A stretch of DNA of 64,000 nucleotides, from assembly GCF_030160655.1 (NCBI RefSeq), contig NZ_BSOT01000001.1, positions 1 through 64,000 on the forward strand, given 5' to 3'. Positions 63,452 to 64,000 of the stretch are shown here, in pieces (within the stretch, counting starts at the first letter, position 1; each line of letters begins with the position of its first letter). Both the position numbers and the translations under genes were made by a program. The DNA comes from Agaribacter marinus (GTDB lineage Bacteria > Pseudomonadota > Gammaproteobacteria > Enterobacterales > Alteromonadaceae). Under the pieces are notes generated by a model. The model did no database searches and was not told the origin of the DNA. It saw nothing but the letters and a program-made list of their open reading frames with translations.

Positions 63452-64000
63452 ATGTTAGGTACTCCTTATCCAATTGGCGAACTCGGTAAACCTTGGCAAC
63501 AAGCTGAAAAAGATGCATGGTTAGTAAGTCAACAGATTAAGCGTTCGTATCATGACGACGTTTTATGTCGCTTTAATGACTACCCGTCTACTTTTAAAAA
63601 AATACAATATGGCGAATTGAAGTATAAAGATAATCAACTTGCTGATAAAAATTATCCGCTGCTCGCGTTTGTACCAAGCAATTGGCAAAGCCAATTACCG
63701 ACCATTTTAATTACTGGCGGTGTGCACGGATACGAAACTAGTGGCGTTCAGGGCGCATGTGAATTTTTATTGGTGCATGCAAGTGGTTATTTGACGGCGT
63801 TTAATTTAGTGATTGCGCCATGTGTAAGTCCATGGGCGTATGAGACCATTAATCGCTGGAATCCACTTACCTTAGACCCCAATCGTTCGTTCTACAAAAA
63901 TAGTCCTGCTCAGGAATCTGCTAACTTAATGGCTTTTATTGCAAGTCTTGGCGTTGAATTTTTAGCGCATATCGATTTACATGAAACGACAGACACAGAC
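63452..64000 (+). CDS. M14-type zinc carboxypeptidase-like protein (5' part)
   Basis: Only 183 residues are inside; the gene continues past the window end. After a 90-residue N-terminal region it has ILITGGVHGYETSGV, the HxxE zinc motif of M14 peptidases, then NPLTLDPNRSF, and HIDLHETTDTD with the third ligand His and an acidic run. No signal peptide, so cytoplasmic. Members act as succinylglutamate desuccinylase/aspartoacylase or peptidases; this one resembles an M14 family metallopeptidase. AGGA precedes ATG. Confidence 0.8.
   Translation, partial: MLGTPYPIGELGKPWQQAEKDAWLVSQQIKRSYHDDVLCRFNDYPSTFKKIQYGELKYKDNQLADKNYPLLAFVPSNWQSQLPTILITGGVHGYETSGVQGACEFLLVHASGYLTAFNLVIAPCVSPWAYETINRWNPLTLDPNRSFYKNSPAQESANLMAFIASLGVEFLAHIDLHETTDTD

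Overview
The window looks like chromosome of a marine gammaproteobacterium of the Alteromonadales (Alteromonas/Glaciecola-like). This is inferred from the block slmA-coaBC-radC-rpmB-rpmG-mutM-coaD, from kbl-tdh-glpE, ubiC-ubiA beside a FliL-like gene, a Wzi protein, a split pqiA, a SemiSWEET next to a flavin halogenase, moderate-to-low GC, and Shine-Dalgarno and sigma70-type signals. No species is claimed. Most of the DNA is ordinary chromosome; one short accessory stretch follows a tRNA-Arg gene.

Layout. 1-5.1 kb: a terminator, a SWIM zinc-finger protein, a tiny secreted EF-hand protein and a CadC-type membrane regulator. 5.1-10.5 kb: a complete SOS mutagenesis cassette imuA-imuB-dnaE2, with a LexA box just before imuA. 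10.6-16.8 kb: DUF945, DUF885 metallopeptidase-like, DUF1820, TetR, and an M28 lipoprotein peptidase. 16.9-23.7 kb: slmA, coaBC, radC, a secreted protein of unknown function, rpmB, rpmG, a small membrane protein, mutM, a GT25 glycosyltransferase and coaD. 23.9-29.1 kb: Wzi plus LPS-core type enzymes (GT25, KdkA-like kinase, GT4, GT9). 29.3-31.9 kb: threonine catabolism (kbl-tdh) and rhodanese glpE. 31.9-36.4 kb: FliL-like protein, ubiC, ubiA, ubiK and rep. 36.4-39.0 kb: an exported adenosine deaminase-like enzyme facing a purine nucleoside permease. 39.0-42.1 kb: a GAF-GAF-GGDEF-degenerate EAL protein and a cytochrome c5-like protein.

42.29-45.26 kb is the accessory stretch. Behind tRNA-Arg(CCG) lie two unrecognised genes, a frameshifted gene, and a secreted protein with a PEP-CTERM-like tail. 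The tRNA 3' end plus about 130 bp of flank recurs, diverged, at about 44.08-44.23 kb. A third partial copy sits at about 45.14-45.21 kb, against the end of the histidine kinase gene. This suggests repeated insertion at the tRNA with no integrase left.

45.3-49.5 kb: an operon of an HD-GYP response regulator and a BarA-like hybrid kinase. With the GGDEF protein this makes a local c-di-GMP/phosphorelay neighbourhood. 49.7-53.9 kb: a thioredoxin-fold protein, a glycosyltransferase and a sulfotransferase-like protein sharing a C-terminal tail, and an AraC regulator. 54.1-57.1 kb: SemiSWEET, tryptophan-halogenase-like enzyme, and an exported cyclophilin with a GlyGly-CTERM-like tail. 57.2-60.8 kb: a pqiA-pqiA-pqiB-pqiC lipid transport operon. 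61.0-64.0 kb: an MscS channel, an LdhA-like dehydrogenase, and the start of an M14-type carboxypeptidase cut by the window end.
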